Made by a program: the position numbers and the translations under genes. A stretch of DNA of 5,392 bases from the NCBI GenBank assembly GCA_900549475.1, contig UROF01000050.1:1-5392 (forward strand), read 5' to 3'. Source of the stretch: an uncultured Eubacteriales bacterium (GTDB lineage: Bacteria > Bacillota > Clostridia > Oscillospirales > Oscillospiraceae). The notes under the pieces are model-generated. The model did not search any database, was not told the origin of the DNA, and saw nothing but the letters and a program-made list of their open reading frames with translations. Shown here in pieces: positions 1 through 5,342 of this stretch; the first letter of the stretch is position 1, and every line of letters begins with the position of its first letter.

Positions 1-55
1 TGCCCTCCGGGGACAGGGGGTAGCAAAAGCCCTTGAGTTCTTCGATCTTTGCCAT
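1..55 (-). CDS. 5' fragment of a gene, possibly acetoacetate decarboxylase-family
   Basis: Only the first 18 codons lie in the window (MAKIEELKGFCYPLSPEG); the rest runs off the left edge. The ATG at 55-53 is preceded on the minus strand by a strong Shine-Dalgarno GGAGGAA (69-63) with a 7-base spacer, so this is a real gene start. It begins 38 bases after the stop of the aminotransferase gene, in the same direction, so the two are probably co-transcribed. The short N-terminus with a Y-P-L-[ST]-P-x-G pattern recalls, from memory, the beginning of some acetoacetate decarboxylase-like proteins, but 18 residues cannot establish a family. That it is a gene is likely; the function is a guess. Confidence 0.6.
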   Translation of the reverse strand, partial: MAKIEELKGFCYPLSPEG

Positions 56-62
56 AATGTAC

Positions 63-69
63 TTCCTCC
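63..69 (-). promoter_or_regulatory. ribosome binding site of the left-edge gene
   Basis: On the minus strand this reads GGAGGAA, ending 7 bases before the ATG at 55-53. It is a near-perfect anti-16S match and supports translation of the gene cut by the left edge. Confidence 0.7.
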
Positions 70-93
70 GTTTAGTATTTTATGATGATTGGA

Positions 94-1194
94 TCAGCGG
101 CCCAGGACTTCCCGCATGGCTTCAATGGTGCGGGCATTTTCCTCGGGGAGGCCGATGGTGATACGGACAGCCTGGGGAGCCCCCTGGGAAGTGAGGGGAC
201 GGATGATGACACCCTTACGGAGCATGGCCTGGAACACCTCTTCCGCATCCCGCTGGAGGTCGATGTAAATGAAGTTGGTCTGAGTGGGATAGTAGGGAAG
301 GCCCATCTCCTCCAGAGCGGTGTAGAACTGCTGGCGGCCTGCGGCGTTGTTGGCCAGAGTCTTTTCAATGAACTCCTTGTCGTCCAGAGCCGCCATGACG
401 CCAACCTGAGCCATGCGGTTGACGGGGAAGGGTTCCCGGGCCTTCATCATGGCCTTGACGATCTCCTCGCTGGCAATGCAGTAGCCGCAGCGGATGCCCG
501 CAAGGCCCATGACCTTGGAGAAGGTACGCATGATGATCAGATTGGGGAAGCGATCCAGCAGGGGGATGGTCTGGGGATAGGTGGGGTCGTCGGCGAAGTC
601 GTAGTAGGCCTCGTCCATGAACAGCAGCACCGTCTCCGGCAGCTTCTCCATAAAGGCCAGCAGCTCATCCTTGGGGATAAAGCGGCCGGTGGGGTTGTTG
701 GGGTTGCACAGGAATACCAGCTTGGTCCGGGGAGTAATGGCGGCGGCGATGCCCTTGAGATCGTAGCCGCCCTCGGCGGTCATAGGTACCTTGATGAGCT
801 TGCCGCCCATTTTGGTGGTGATGTTCTCATAGGCGGGGAAAGTCAGCTCCGCGGTGACCACTTCATCTTCAGGATTAATGAAGGTGAGGCCCAGCATGGT
901 GATGACAGCGTCGCCGCCGTTGTCGATATACAGCTGAGAGGGACGTACCCCCAGATAACTGGCCAGTTTTTCTCCCATGGCAGTGCACAGGCTCACAGGA
1001 TAGCGGAAAGCGTTGGTACGGATCTCCTCGATCATGGCTTCAATGGCCTTGGGAGAGGCACCCATAGGGTTCTCGTTGGAGGCCATCTTGATGATGTCCG
1101 TAATACCCAGCTCCTGCTGGACTTCCTCGATGGGCTTTCCGGGAATGTAATCCTTTCTGGCCAGAATGCACTGTCTTGCTACTTTTTCAATCAT
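94..1194 (-). CDS. hisC: Histidinol-phosphate aminotransferase-like PLP enzyme (HisC family)
   Basis: This is a fold-type I, PLP-dependent aminotransferase of the class I/II HisC group, 366 residues, full length for the family (about 350-370). Visible signatures, numbered from the chosen start, are the N-terminal SNENP segment near 39-43, NPNNPTG at 164-170, the PLP-contacting aspartate in MDEAYYDF (D194), the Schiff-base lysine in RTFSKVMGLAGIRCGY (K227, with R235 as a phosphate contact) and a C-terminal substrate-binding arginine in VRITIGLP (R344). HisC proper converts imidazole-acetol phosphate plus glutamate to histidinol phosphate plus 2-oxoglutarate in the cytosol; relatives use aromatic or other amino acids. 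No other his gene is here, and it sits divergent from a LysR regulator, so a role outside histidine synthesis is quite possible. The ATG at 1194 is preferred: an in-frame GTG nine bases upstream (1203) lacks a ribosome binding site, while the ATG has only a weak GUGGGUG-like one. The family assignment is secure, the substrate is not. Confidence 0.9.
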   Translation of the reverse strand: MIEKVARQCILARKDYIPGKPIEEVQQELGITDIIKMASNENPMGASPKAIEAMIEEIRTNAFRYPVSLCTAMGEKLASYLGVRPSQLYIDNGGDAVITMLGLTFINPEDEVVTAELTFPAYENITTKMGGKLIKVPMTAEGGYDLKGIAAAITPRTKLVFLCNPNNPTGRFIPKDELLAFMEKLPETVLLFMDEAYYDFADDPTYPQTIPLLDRFPNLIIMRTFSKVMGLAGIRCGYCIASEEIVKAMMKAREPFPVNRMAQVGVMAALDDKEFIEKTLANNAAGRQQFYTALEEMGLPYYPTQTNFIYIDLQRDAEEVFQAMLRKGVIIRPLTSQGAPQAVRITIGLPEENARTIEAMREVLGR

Positions 1195-1310
1195 AATACA
1201 CACCCACTTTGTTTTGCTGAAATATCAAAATTTTATTGGTTCACTTTACGTTGCGGCAGGCTGTTAAATGGTCTGCTCTTTTCAAGGTCGGGAAATATCA
1301 TTATATATTT

Positions 1311-1324
1311 TGATGTAAGCATCA
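1311..1324. repeat. Palindrome TGATG-N4-CATCA in the aminotransferase leader or promoter
   Basis: This is a perfect 5-bp inverted repeat, TGATG TAAG CATCA. It lies directly upstream, on the minus strand, of a TATAAT hexamer (1305-1300), where an activator or repressor could meet RNA polymerase. No good -35 accompanies that -10: the hexamer at 17-base spacing is ATTATG. The spacing does not give the T-N11-A form, so it may be a second operator, part of a LysR activation site, or chance in A/T-rich DNA. Confidence 0.3.
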
Positions 1325-1358
1325 TAATACATTAAAAAAAATAATCATCTGCGTATGT

Positions 1359-1387
1359 ACTGTATCACAAATAAAATAAAAGTGCAA
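1359..1387 (-). promoter_or_regulatory. Weak candidate promoter for the aminotransferase operon
   Basis: Reading the minus strand, TTGCAC (1387-1382) is separated by 17 bases from TACAGT (1364-1359), predicting a transcript start near 1352 and a leader of about 158 bases. Both hexamers are poor, as is common for activator-dependent promoters. The LysR-like palindrome at 1401-1421 would then be centred near -59, close to the usual place for the recognition site of a LysR activator. A competing possibility is the TATAAT at 1305-1300 without a good -35. Confidence 0.25.
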
Positions 1388-1400
1388 TGTAGTCAGTTGT

Positions 1401-1421
1401 TTTCTATGTTTTCAATAGAAA
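1401..1421. promoter_or_regulatory. Putative LysR-type regulator binding site
   Basis: The arms TTTCTAT (1401-1407) and ATAGAAA (1415-1421) are a perfect 7-bp inverted repeat around a 7-base centre (GTTTTCA). The inner 15 bases, CTAT-N7-ATAG (1404-1418), contain the T-N11-A arrangement (T1405, A1417) known as the LysR-family box. It stands between the LysR gene and its divergent neighbour, the classical location. It could alternatively be a weak RNA hairpin, but no T-run follows on either strand to make it a terminator. Confidence 0.5.
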
Positions 1422-1508
1422 TGAAAAAAGTTTTTATACAATTTTTACAAATAAAATAATATATAAGGAAAGAAATAGGAAAGAAAAACGGGGATGTCTC
1501 AATAGGGC

Positions 1509-1537
1509 TTTACATTTTTTCAGGTGGCTGTTACAAT
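1509..1537 (+). promoter_or_regulatory. Sigma-A-type promoter of the LysR gene
   Basis: The -35 TTTACA (1509-1514) and -10 TACAAT (1532-1537) are each one mismatch from consensus and are separated by the ideal 17 bases. The predicted transcript start is near 1544, giving a leader of about 64 bases. The LysR-type palindrome lies about 130 bases upstream of that start, so autorepression from that site alone is not obvious. Confidence 0.65.
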
Positions 1538-1607
1538 TTAAAGAAACTGTCGTATGTTATGATGCGGCGGTTTACTGACGGAGAGAGAATACGGAGACAG
1601 AGCGGAT

Positions 1608-2516
1608 ATGGACATTGGAAAGTATGAGCTGCTTCTGAAAGCGGTGGAGCTGCGCAATCTGACCAAGGCTGCTACGACGCTGGGCTATACCCAGTCCGGT
1701 GCCAGCCATATTATCAGCTCCATTGAAAGTGAGCTTGGCCTGTCCCTGCTGCGGCGGGACCACAGCGGGACCCATTTGACAACGGAAGGAGAACTGTTGC
1801 TCCCGGCCATCCGGGAGATGGTTTCCTGCGGAGAGAAGATCCAGTCCATGGCCCAATCCATTTTGGGCCTTCAGGCTGGCGTAATGCGTGTAGCGGCCTT
1901 TACCAGCATTTCCCTGCTGTGGGTGCCTCAGATCGTGGGCCGTTTTCACACACAGTATCCCAACATTCGGGTGGAGATCATTTCCGGGACCGGCAGTTAT
2001 CAGGAAATGGAGGAGTTTCTGCTGACGGCCCGGGTGAACTGCGGCTTCGTGCGGATGCCGGTAGACCCGGCGCTGCAGTGCGTGCCTCTGCTGCGGGACC
2101 CCCTTTTGCTGGTGCTGCCGCCGGATCACCCCCTGGCTGACCAGGAGGGGCCGGTCTCTTTTGCCCAGGTGGCCCGGGAACCCTTCCTGATGCCTACCGA
2201 CGGCAACAATTATGACATCACGACCCTTTTCAAGCAGTTCAACATCGAACCGCAGATCGCGTTTACCATGCATGACGATCTGTCCCTGCTGGCTATGGCG
2301 GAAAATGGTCTGGGCTGTACCATCCTGCCAGCCCTGCTCATCAATAACTATCCCCATAAGGCGGTAGTGAAACGGCTGGAGACAGATCCTTCCCGCCTTA
2401 TCGGCATTGCCACCAGGGCCAATCAGACCCCCTCGCCCCTTACAACGGCGTTTATCGACATGGTCTGTCAGATGGTGCGGGAGTACATCCCCAGCCAGGA
2501 CTGCCTGCTGGACTGA
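1608..2516 (+). CDS. LysR-family transcriptional regulator
   Basis: A 302-residue protein with the standard two-domain LysR layout. Residues 1-60 form the winged helix-turn-helix: the segment around LTKAATTLGYTQSGASHIIS matches the family recognition helix, followed by the E-LGLSLLRR linker and the wing near the LTTEG sequence. Residues of about 90-290 form the periplasmic-binding-protein-like effector domain, with the typical PNIRVEI strand, the LLLVLPPDHPL segment and the MAENGLGCTILP segment. Such proteins bind DNA as tetramers and switch when a small metabolite binds. The divergent aminotransferase operon is the most likely target and its substrate or product the most likely effector, by inference. 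The start at 1608 agrees with the conserved N-terminal length; the ribosome binding site is modest (GGAGA at 1593-1597, spacer 10). A strong terminator follows 17 bases after the stop, so it is monocistronic. Confidence 0.93.
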   Translation: MDIGKYELLLKAVELRNLTKAATTLGYTQSGASHIISSIESELGLSLLRRDHSGTHLTTEGELLLPAIREMVSCGEKIQSMAQSILGLQAGVMRVAAFTSISLLWVPQIVGRFHTQYPNIRVEIISGTGSYQEMEEFLLTARVNCGFVRMPVDPALQCVPLLRDPLLLVLPPDHPLADQEGPVSFAQVAREPFLMPTDGNNYDITTLFKQFNIEPQIAFTMHDDLSLLAMAENGLGCTILPALLINNYPHKAVVKRLETDPSRLIGIATRANQTPSPLTTAFIDMVCQMVREYIPSQDCLLD

Positions 2517-2533
2517 TTACTGTATGGACACAT

Positions 2534-2576
2534 AAAAACCAGGGCCTGCCGCATTTTGCGGCAGGCCCTGGTTTTT
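2534..2576 (+). terminator. Strong intrinsic terminator after the LysR gene
   Basis: The perfect 15-bp arms CCAGGGCCTGCCGCA (2539-2553) and its complement (2557-2571) enclose a 3-base loop and are flanked by AAAAA (2534-2538) and TTTTT (2572-2576). The G/C-rich stem followed by a U-run ends transcription of the LysR gene. The A-run on the left would let it work in the other direction too. Confidence 0.92.
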
Positions 2577-2638
2577 GGCAAGCAGAAAAATAAGGGTGAT
2601 GTGGGATAGAAGATCGTGCTTGTGGGCATACTTCATCC

Positions 2639-2647
2639 GGGAGGTGA
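2639..2647 (+). promoter_or_regulatory. Strong ribosome binding site deciding a GTG start
   Basis: GGGAGGTGA is nearly the full anti-16S complement and ends 6 bases before the GTG at 2654. It is the main reason to accept the small gene that follows as real and to place its start there. Confidence 0.7.
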
Positions 2648-2653
2648 GCGCCT

Positions 2654-2878
2654 GTGAACAAAAAGCCGTGTTCCCAACCGCCGGGACGGAAACCCGGCTG
2701 GCCCGATGGGCCGGACGATGTGATCAACAAGTACGGGACCTATGAGGTCCAGGCTACCTGCGGCACGGAAAACGACTTCCCCATGATCGCCCAGGGATTG
2801 CCCAAGCAGGGCGGAAAGCCCGGAAGAAAGCTGCCCAGAAGCGAAAAGAACAGGGAGACCCTCCAGCCGGAGGAGTGA
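2654..2878 (+). CDS. Small hydrophilic protein of unknown function
   Basis: A 74-residue protein starting at GTG behind an excellent ribosome binding site (2639-2647). I do not recognise the family. The ends (residues 1-22 and 51-74) are proline-, glycine- and lysine/arginine-rich and look disordered. The middle (about 23-50) includes VINKYGTYEVQ, two cysteines overall (C6, C36), an acidic TENDFP stretch and IAQGLP, which looks like a conserved core. There is no signal peptide or membrane segment. It lies between two strong hairpins, on the same strand as the LysR gene but behind that gene's terminator. It therefore needs its own promoter or read-through; upstream I find only a TTGGCA (2575-2580) without a convincing -10. 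An antisense reading frame over the same bases lacks a comparable ribosome binding site. It could be missed by gene callers because of its size and GTG start. Confidence 0.62.
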   Translation: MNKKPCSQPPGRKPGWPDGPDDVINKYGTYEVQATCGTENDFPMIAQGLPKQGGKPGRKLPRSEKNRETLQPEE

Positions 2879-2924
2879 CAGTCCCAGGACCACAATGTCC
2901 GGAGGCCGTCCCTCAGGCAGCAGA

Positions 2925-2963
2925 AACGGGGAGAGGACGGAAATGCTCCGTCCTCTCCCCGTT
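2925..2963. terminator. Long hairpin between convergent genes, likely shared terminator
   Basis: The perfect 16-bp arms AACGGGGAGAGGACGG (2925-2940) and its complement (2948-2963) surround a 7-base loop. It lies 46 bases after the small rightward gene and 5 bases beyond the stop of the leftward hydrolase-acetyltransferase gene. The T-tails are weak on both strands (GTTTGT on plus, TCTG after TT on minus), so it may also act as an mRNA-stabilising 3' hairpin. Confidence 0.8.
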
Positions 2964-2968
2964 GTTTG

Positions 2969-4060
2969 TCAGGGCTCCCGGCTGGTGTGCTCCAGGGGGA
3001 GATACATATCGTACCAGGTGACGCCGCCGTGGACAGAGGCAGCTACGCCCAGATTCTTGAAGCCGAAGCTCTCGTAGTAGGCCACCTTGTGCTCCCGGCA
3101 GGTGAGAGTCACTGCCAGCCGATGCTCCCGGCGGGCCTGGAGGATCAGGGCGTTCAGAAGCTGCCGGCCATAGCCCCGGCGCTGGAAGTCCGGGTGGACC
3201 GCCAGACTGAACACCGACTGATAGGGGCCGTTTTCCCGGTGGCAGCTGGTGTCGGCAAACATCTCATCCACAATGGTGGGCTGGTCAATAACAGGGCCCA
3301 TGGCAAAGCCCACCACCTCACCGGCCAGCTCCCCCAGCAGCAGGCAGTCGGGATAAGCGGCGATCCGCTCCTCCATGGCCCGGAGGGTAGCGGCCTGTTC
3401 CGGCGGGAAGCAAGCGGCTTCGATCTGAGCGCAGCGCTGCGCGTCCTCGGGCTGGGCGCGGCGGATCACCAGAGGCATCTGCGTTTGAACGAGCTCCTGG
3501 AGAAATACGTGGCTCTCGCAGATCCTGGCTCCCACATTGCCCATGTCCAGCAGATTGGCCTTCTGGATCTCCTCTGTGTTGGAGGAGCAGCAGTCGGAGA
3601 GCACCACCACATGGTAATCCAGGGAGATGGCGTCATAGCAGGTGGAGCGGACACAGTTGGGGGTAGTGGTGCCGGAGAGGAGGACCGTGTCTACCCCCAG
3701 ACGGCGCAGCAGCAGGTCCAGTCCTGTGTGGAAAAAGGCGGAGTAGCGGGGCTTGATGATCTTATAATCCCCCTCCTGACGGTTGAATTCCGGGGGATTT
3801 TCCACAGAAATAGGGCCGGTGCTGCCGGGAGTCAGGGGCTTGCCGCCCTGGGCCCACACGGCGTAGCGGGTGTTTTCCACATCACTGCCGTCAGCGCGGT
3901 AGGCCCGATTGACGAACACCACAGGGATACCAGCCTTCCGGCAGCCGGCGATAAGCCGGGCACAGGCGGGCACCGTGGCACGGGCACCACGGATGCACAG
4001 GGGAGATTCCGGGTTCAGAAACCCGTTTTGCATATCAATGACCAAAAGGGCGTATTTCAC
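2969..4060 (-). CDS. Isochorismatase-family cysteine hydrolase fused to AANAT-like GNAT acetyltransferase
   Basis: A 363-residue cytosolic protein with two enzyme domains. Residues 1-190 are an isochorismatase-superfamily hydrolase. The catalytic triad is visible as D9 (in LLVIDMQNGF), K103 (in IIKPRYSAF) and C136 (in GTTTPNCVRST, with the usual cis-peptide region just before it). This group includes nicotinamidases, N-carbamoylsarcosine amidases and ureidoacrylate hydrolases; the substrate cannot be read from sequence. Residues 197-355 are a GNAT N-acetyltransferase: IEAACFPPEQAAT, the acetyl-CoA loop QRRGYG (293-298) after FSLAVHP, YYESFGF (328-334, Y329 at the expected general-acid site) and HGGVTWYDM, resembling arylalkylamine N-acetyltransferases. 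The paired histidines of the vertebrate enzyme are replaced (SVFSLAV). It starts at GTG (4060) with AGGAGG (4073-4068) and a 7-base spacer. It is third in the azlCD operon, 34 bases after azlD. Each domain assignment is firm; the joint function, perhaps amide cleavage followed by amine acetylation, is inference. Confidence 0.9.
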   Translation of the reverse strand: MKYALLVIDMQNGFLNPESPLCIRGARATVPACARLIAGCRKAGIPVVFVNRAYRADGSDVENTRYAVWAQGGKPLTPGSTGPISVENPPEFNRQEGDYKIIKPRYSAFFHTGLDLLLRRLGVDTVLLSGTTTPNCVRSTCYDAISLDYHVVVLSDCCSSNTEEIQKANLLDMGNVGARICESHVFLQELVQTQMPLVIRRAQPEDAQRCAQIEAACFPPEQAATLRAMEERIAAYPDCLLLGELAGEVVGFAMGPVIDQPTIVDEMFADTSCHRENGPYQSVFSLAVHPDFQRRGYGRQLLNALILQARREHRLAVTLTCREHKVAYYESFGFKNLGVAASVHGGVTWYDMYLPLEHTSREP

Positions 4061-4067
4061 AGCAAAG

Positions 4068-4073
4068 CCTCCT
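4068..4073 (-). promoter_or_regulatory. Ribosome binding site fixing the GTG start of the fusion gene
   Basis: A perfect AGGAGG on the minus strand, 7 bases before the GTG at 4060-4058. It rules out a later ATG as the main start and places the conserved hydrolase N-terminus (KYALLVIDMQ) right at the beginning. Confidence 0.8.
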
Positions 4074-4094
4074 AATTGTAAATAGAAAAAACAG

Positions 4095-4397
4095 TCAGAT
4101 CAAAAACCACTCCGCCACCAGGACCACCAGGCAGCAGACCACAGCTACCTGGAAGAGGCTGCCGCCAAACCAGGCCAGCAGGCACCCTGCGATCAGAGCC
4201 AGAAAACCCGCCACAGGGCTCTGGGTGGCGTCGATAATGGCGGGGAAAGTCATCACCGCCAGGGTGACATAAGGGACATAGTAGAGGAAGGAACGCAGGG
4301 TACGGCTGCGGATCTCCCCCCGGATCAGCACAAGCGGCGTCACGCGGATCAGATAGGATACCGCCGCGGATACCAGGATATAGAGCCAGATACTCAT
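4095..4397 (-). CDS. azlD: AzlD, small subunit of branched-chain amino-acid exporter
   Basis: A 100-residue integral membrane protein of the AzlD family, full length. It has about four hydrophobic segments: residues 2-14 (WLYILVSAAVSYL), around 36-52 after the conserved RTLRSFLYYVPYV segment, about 60-78 (VAGFLALIAGCLLAWF) and 82-98 (FQVAVVCCLVVLVAEWF). The early R-x-x-P (IRVTPL) and the YVPYVTLAVMTFP segment are typical. AzlD pairs with AzlC to export leucine, isoleucine, valine or their analogues across the cytoplasmic membrane. Its ATG overlaps the stop of azlC (ATGA, 4394-4397), indicating translational coupling. The next gene begins 34 bases after its stop. Confidence 0.9.
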   Translation of the reverse strand: MSIWLYILVSAAVSYLIRVTPLVLIRGEIRSRTLRSFLYYVPYVTLAVMTFPAIIDATQSPVAGFLALIAGCLLAWFGGSLFQVAVVCCLVVLVAEWFLI

Positions 4398-5119
4398 GAG
4401 GCAGATTCCTCCTTTTCCTCCTCTTTCACCGGGAACAGCAGCGCTGCCGCCAGGGAGATCACCACGGTGAGGATAATGGTCTTAACACCGGAGGAGAGAC
4501 CCGCCAGAGCCTGCCACCGGGCGGCGGCATAGCTGAGGGCGAAGCTCAGCAGCACCAGCCCTCCGACGATCTTGCTGCGGCGGGAAGGGGGGACGATGAT
4601 GGCGATAAACATGCCGTAGAGGCCCACGCTCAGGGCGCTGACCAGCCGCAGCGGCAGTACGTTGCCCACCACGACACCCAGGAAGGTGCCGATACTCCAG
4701 CCGGGAATGGCCACCGCCATGGCGCCGTAGGTGTACCAGGGGTTCAGCCGTCCCGGTACGGCGATGGAAATGCCGAAGATCTCGTCGGTGATGTCGAAGG
4801 CGATCAGCATCCGATGGCGCAGGGGGGTGTCGGGGGAGAGCTTCTGGCTGAGGGAACAGGACATGAGAAGATACCGGGCGTTGGCCACCAGGGTCATGAT
4901 GGCTACCTCCCACAGTCCCGCCCCTGCGGCTACCAGAGAGAATACCGCATATTCTCCGGCGGAGGCGTTGTTGGTCAGGCTCTCCACAAAGGCCTGTAGG
5001 GCGGTAAAACCGGCGTTGCGGGCGGCAATGCCCAGAGTAAAGGCTACCGCGAAGTAGCCCAGGGCAATGGGGATGCCGTCCCTCATTCCGGAACGGAAGC
5101 AGGAGCGATTATCATGCAA
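4394..5119 (-). CDS. azlC: AzlC, large subunit of branched-chain amino-acid exporter
   Basis: A polytopic membrane protein of the AzlC family, about 241 residues from the proposed start. The diagnostic N-terminus RDGIPIALGYFAVAFTLGI is followed by the conserved polar loop containing NARYLLMSCSLSQKL, then DITDEIFG, further hydrophobic segments and a charged cytoplasmic tail (KEEEKEESAS). With AzlD it forms an amino-acid efflux permease (LIV-E type). The open frame extends to an ATG at 5176, but a near-consensus promoter (-35 5183-5178, -10 5161-5156) lies on and inside that extension, with transcription predicted from about 5149. Starts at 5176 or 5167 would not be transcribed from it. The TTG at 5119 is chosen: an AAAAAAGG motif lies 11 bases upstream and it gives the usual short leader before RDGIP. 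GTG at 5128 (its AAGG is only 2 bases away) and ATG at 5086 (no ribosome binding site) are alternatives. Family certain, exact start uncertain. Confidence 0.9.
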   Translation of the reverse strand: MHDNRSCFRSGMRDGIPIALGYFAVAFTLGIAARNAGFTALQAFVESLTNNASAGEYAVFSLVAAGAGLWEVAIMTLVANARYLLMSCSLSQKLSPDTPLRHRMLIAFDITDEIFGISIAVPGRLNPWYTYGAMAVAIPGWSIGTFLGVVVGNVLPLRLVSALSVGLYGMFIAIIVPPSRRSKIVGGLVLLSFALSYAAARWQALAGLSSGVKTIILTVVISLAAALLFPVKEEEKEESAS

Positions 5120-5155
5120 AGTTGTCACAACCTTTTTTACAGCAGTCCGGGGAGT

Positions 5156-5183
5156 ATTATACCCCATTCCATCCAATAGTCAA
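5156..5183 (-). promoter_or_regulatory. Promoter of the azlC-azlD-hydrolase operon
   Basis: On the minus strand, TTGACT (5183-5178) is followed after 16 bases by a perfect TATAAT (5161-5156). This is the best promoter match in the window, predicting a start near 5149 and a leader of only about 30 bases to the TTG at 5119. It would drive all three leftward genes. Confidence 0.78.
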
Positions 5184-5198
5184 CAAAAACCGATGGTA

Positions 5199-5216
5199 TC
5201 CGGCAAAATTGCCGGA
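5199..5216. repeat. 18-bp palindrome upstream of the azlC promoter
   Basis: TCCGGCAA-AA-TTGCCGGA is a perfect 8-bp inverted repeat around AA. It ends 15 bases upstream of the azlC -35 box. With no T-run following, it reads better as a protein-binding site for an unseen regulator than as a terminator. The other possibility is a small extragenic repeat. Confidence 0.45.
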
Positions 5217-5290
5217 GGGGGGTCTGCCCCATCCAACGGCCACCGGCGGGGCAGCCGGGGGGAAATGCCTACAAGGCCTTCCATTAAAAG

Positions 5291-5322
5291 AAAACCGCTG
5301 TCCCCACAGGGACAGCGGTTTT
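5291..5322. terminator. Bidirectional intrinsic terminator near the right end
   Basis: The arms AAAACCGCTGTCCC (5291-5304) and its complement (5309-5322) form a perfect 14-bp stem with a CACA loop. On the minus strand the tail reads TTTTCTTTTAAT and on the plus strand TTTTGTAAT. No gene in the window ends here, so it most likely terminates a leftward gene lying beyond the contig end, separating it from azlC. Confidence 0.82.
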
Positions 5323-5342
5323 GTAATGCAGGAAAAACCAGG

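Larger units (their letters stand above)
1195..1607. other. A/T-rich divergent regulatory region, no gene seen
   Basis: This gap of 413 bases separates the divergent aminotransferase and LysR genes. It is far more A/T-rich than the flanking coding DNA, especially 1320-1480, and contains several A-tracts. I see no convincing small gene. It contains a promoter for the LysR gene (1509-1537), an inverted repeat fitting a LysR-type operator (1401-1421), a second palindrome TGATG-N4-CATCA (1311-1324), a 13-base direct repeat (1367-1379 and 1447-1459) and an 11-base-period tandem repeat (1466-1486). No T-box or riboswitch signature was recognised in the aminotransferase leader. Confidence 0.6.

Noticed and set aside
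82..1335. A 417-codon open frame on the plus strand across the aminotransferase gene
   Set aside because: It is the antisense of a clear HisC-family gene; its product is a glycine/histidine-rich composition with no recognisable domain and no ribosome binding site, a by-product of GC-rich codon bias.
1195..1352. A T-box or riboswitch in the aminotransferase leader
   Set aside because: No T-box core sequence, terminator/antiterminator pair or known aptamer motif could be found; only weak short inverted repeats are present.
1572..2357. A 261-codon open frame on the minus strand across the LysR gene
   Set aside because: It is antisense to a clear LysR regulator, has a histidine/glutamine-rich product, and runs into the LysR gene's own leader.
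2633..2893. An 86-codon antisense frame with hydrophobic stretches over the small gene
   Set aside because: It has no good ribosome binding site; the plus-strand frame has an excellent one and a more protein-like sequence.
2966..4075. A 369-codon open frame on the plus strand across the hydrolase-acetyltransferase gene
   Set aside because: It mirrors a gene with intact catalytic motifs on the other strand and shows no domain of its own.
5225..5253. A TGCCCC...GGGGCA inverted repeat as a terminator
   Set aside because: The interior is 17 bases and there is no T-run on either strand; it is probably incidental in a GC-rich stretch.
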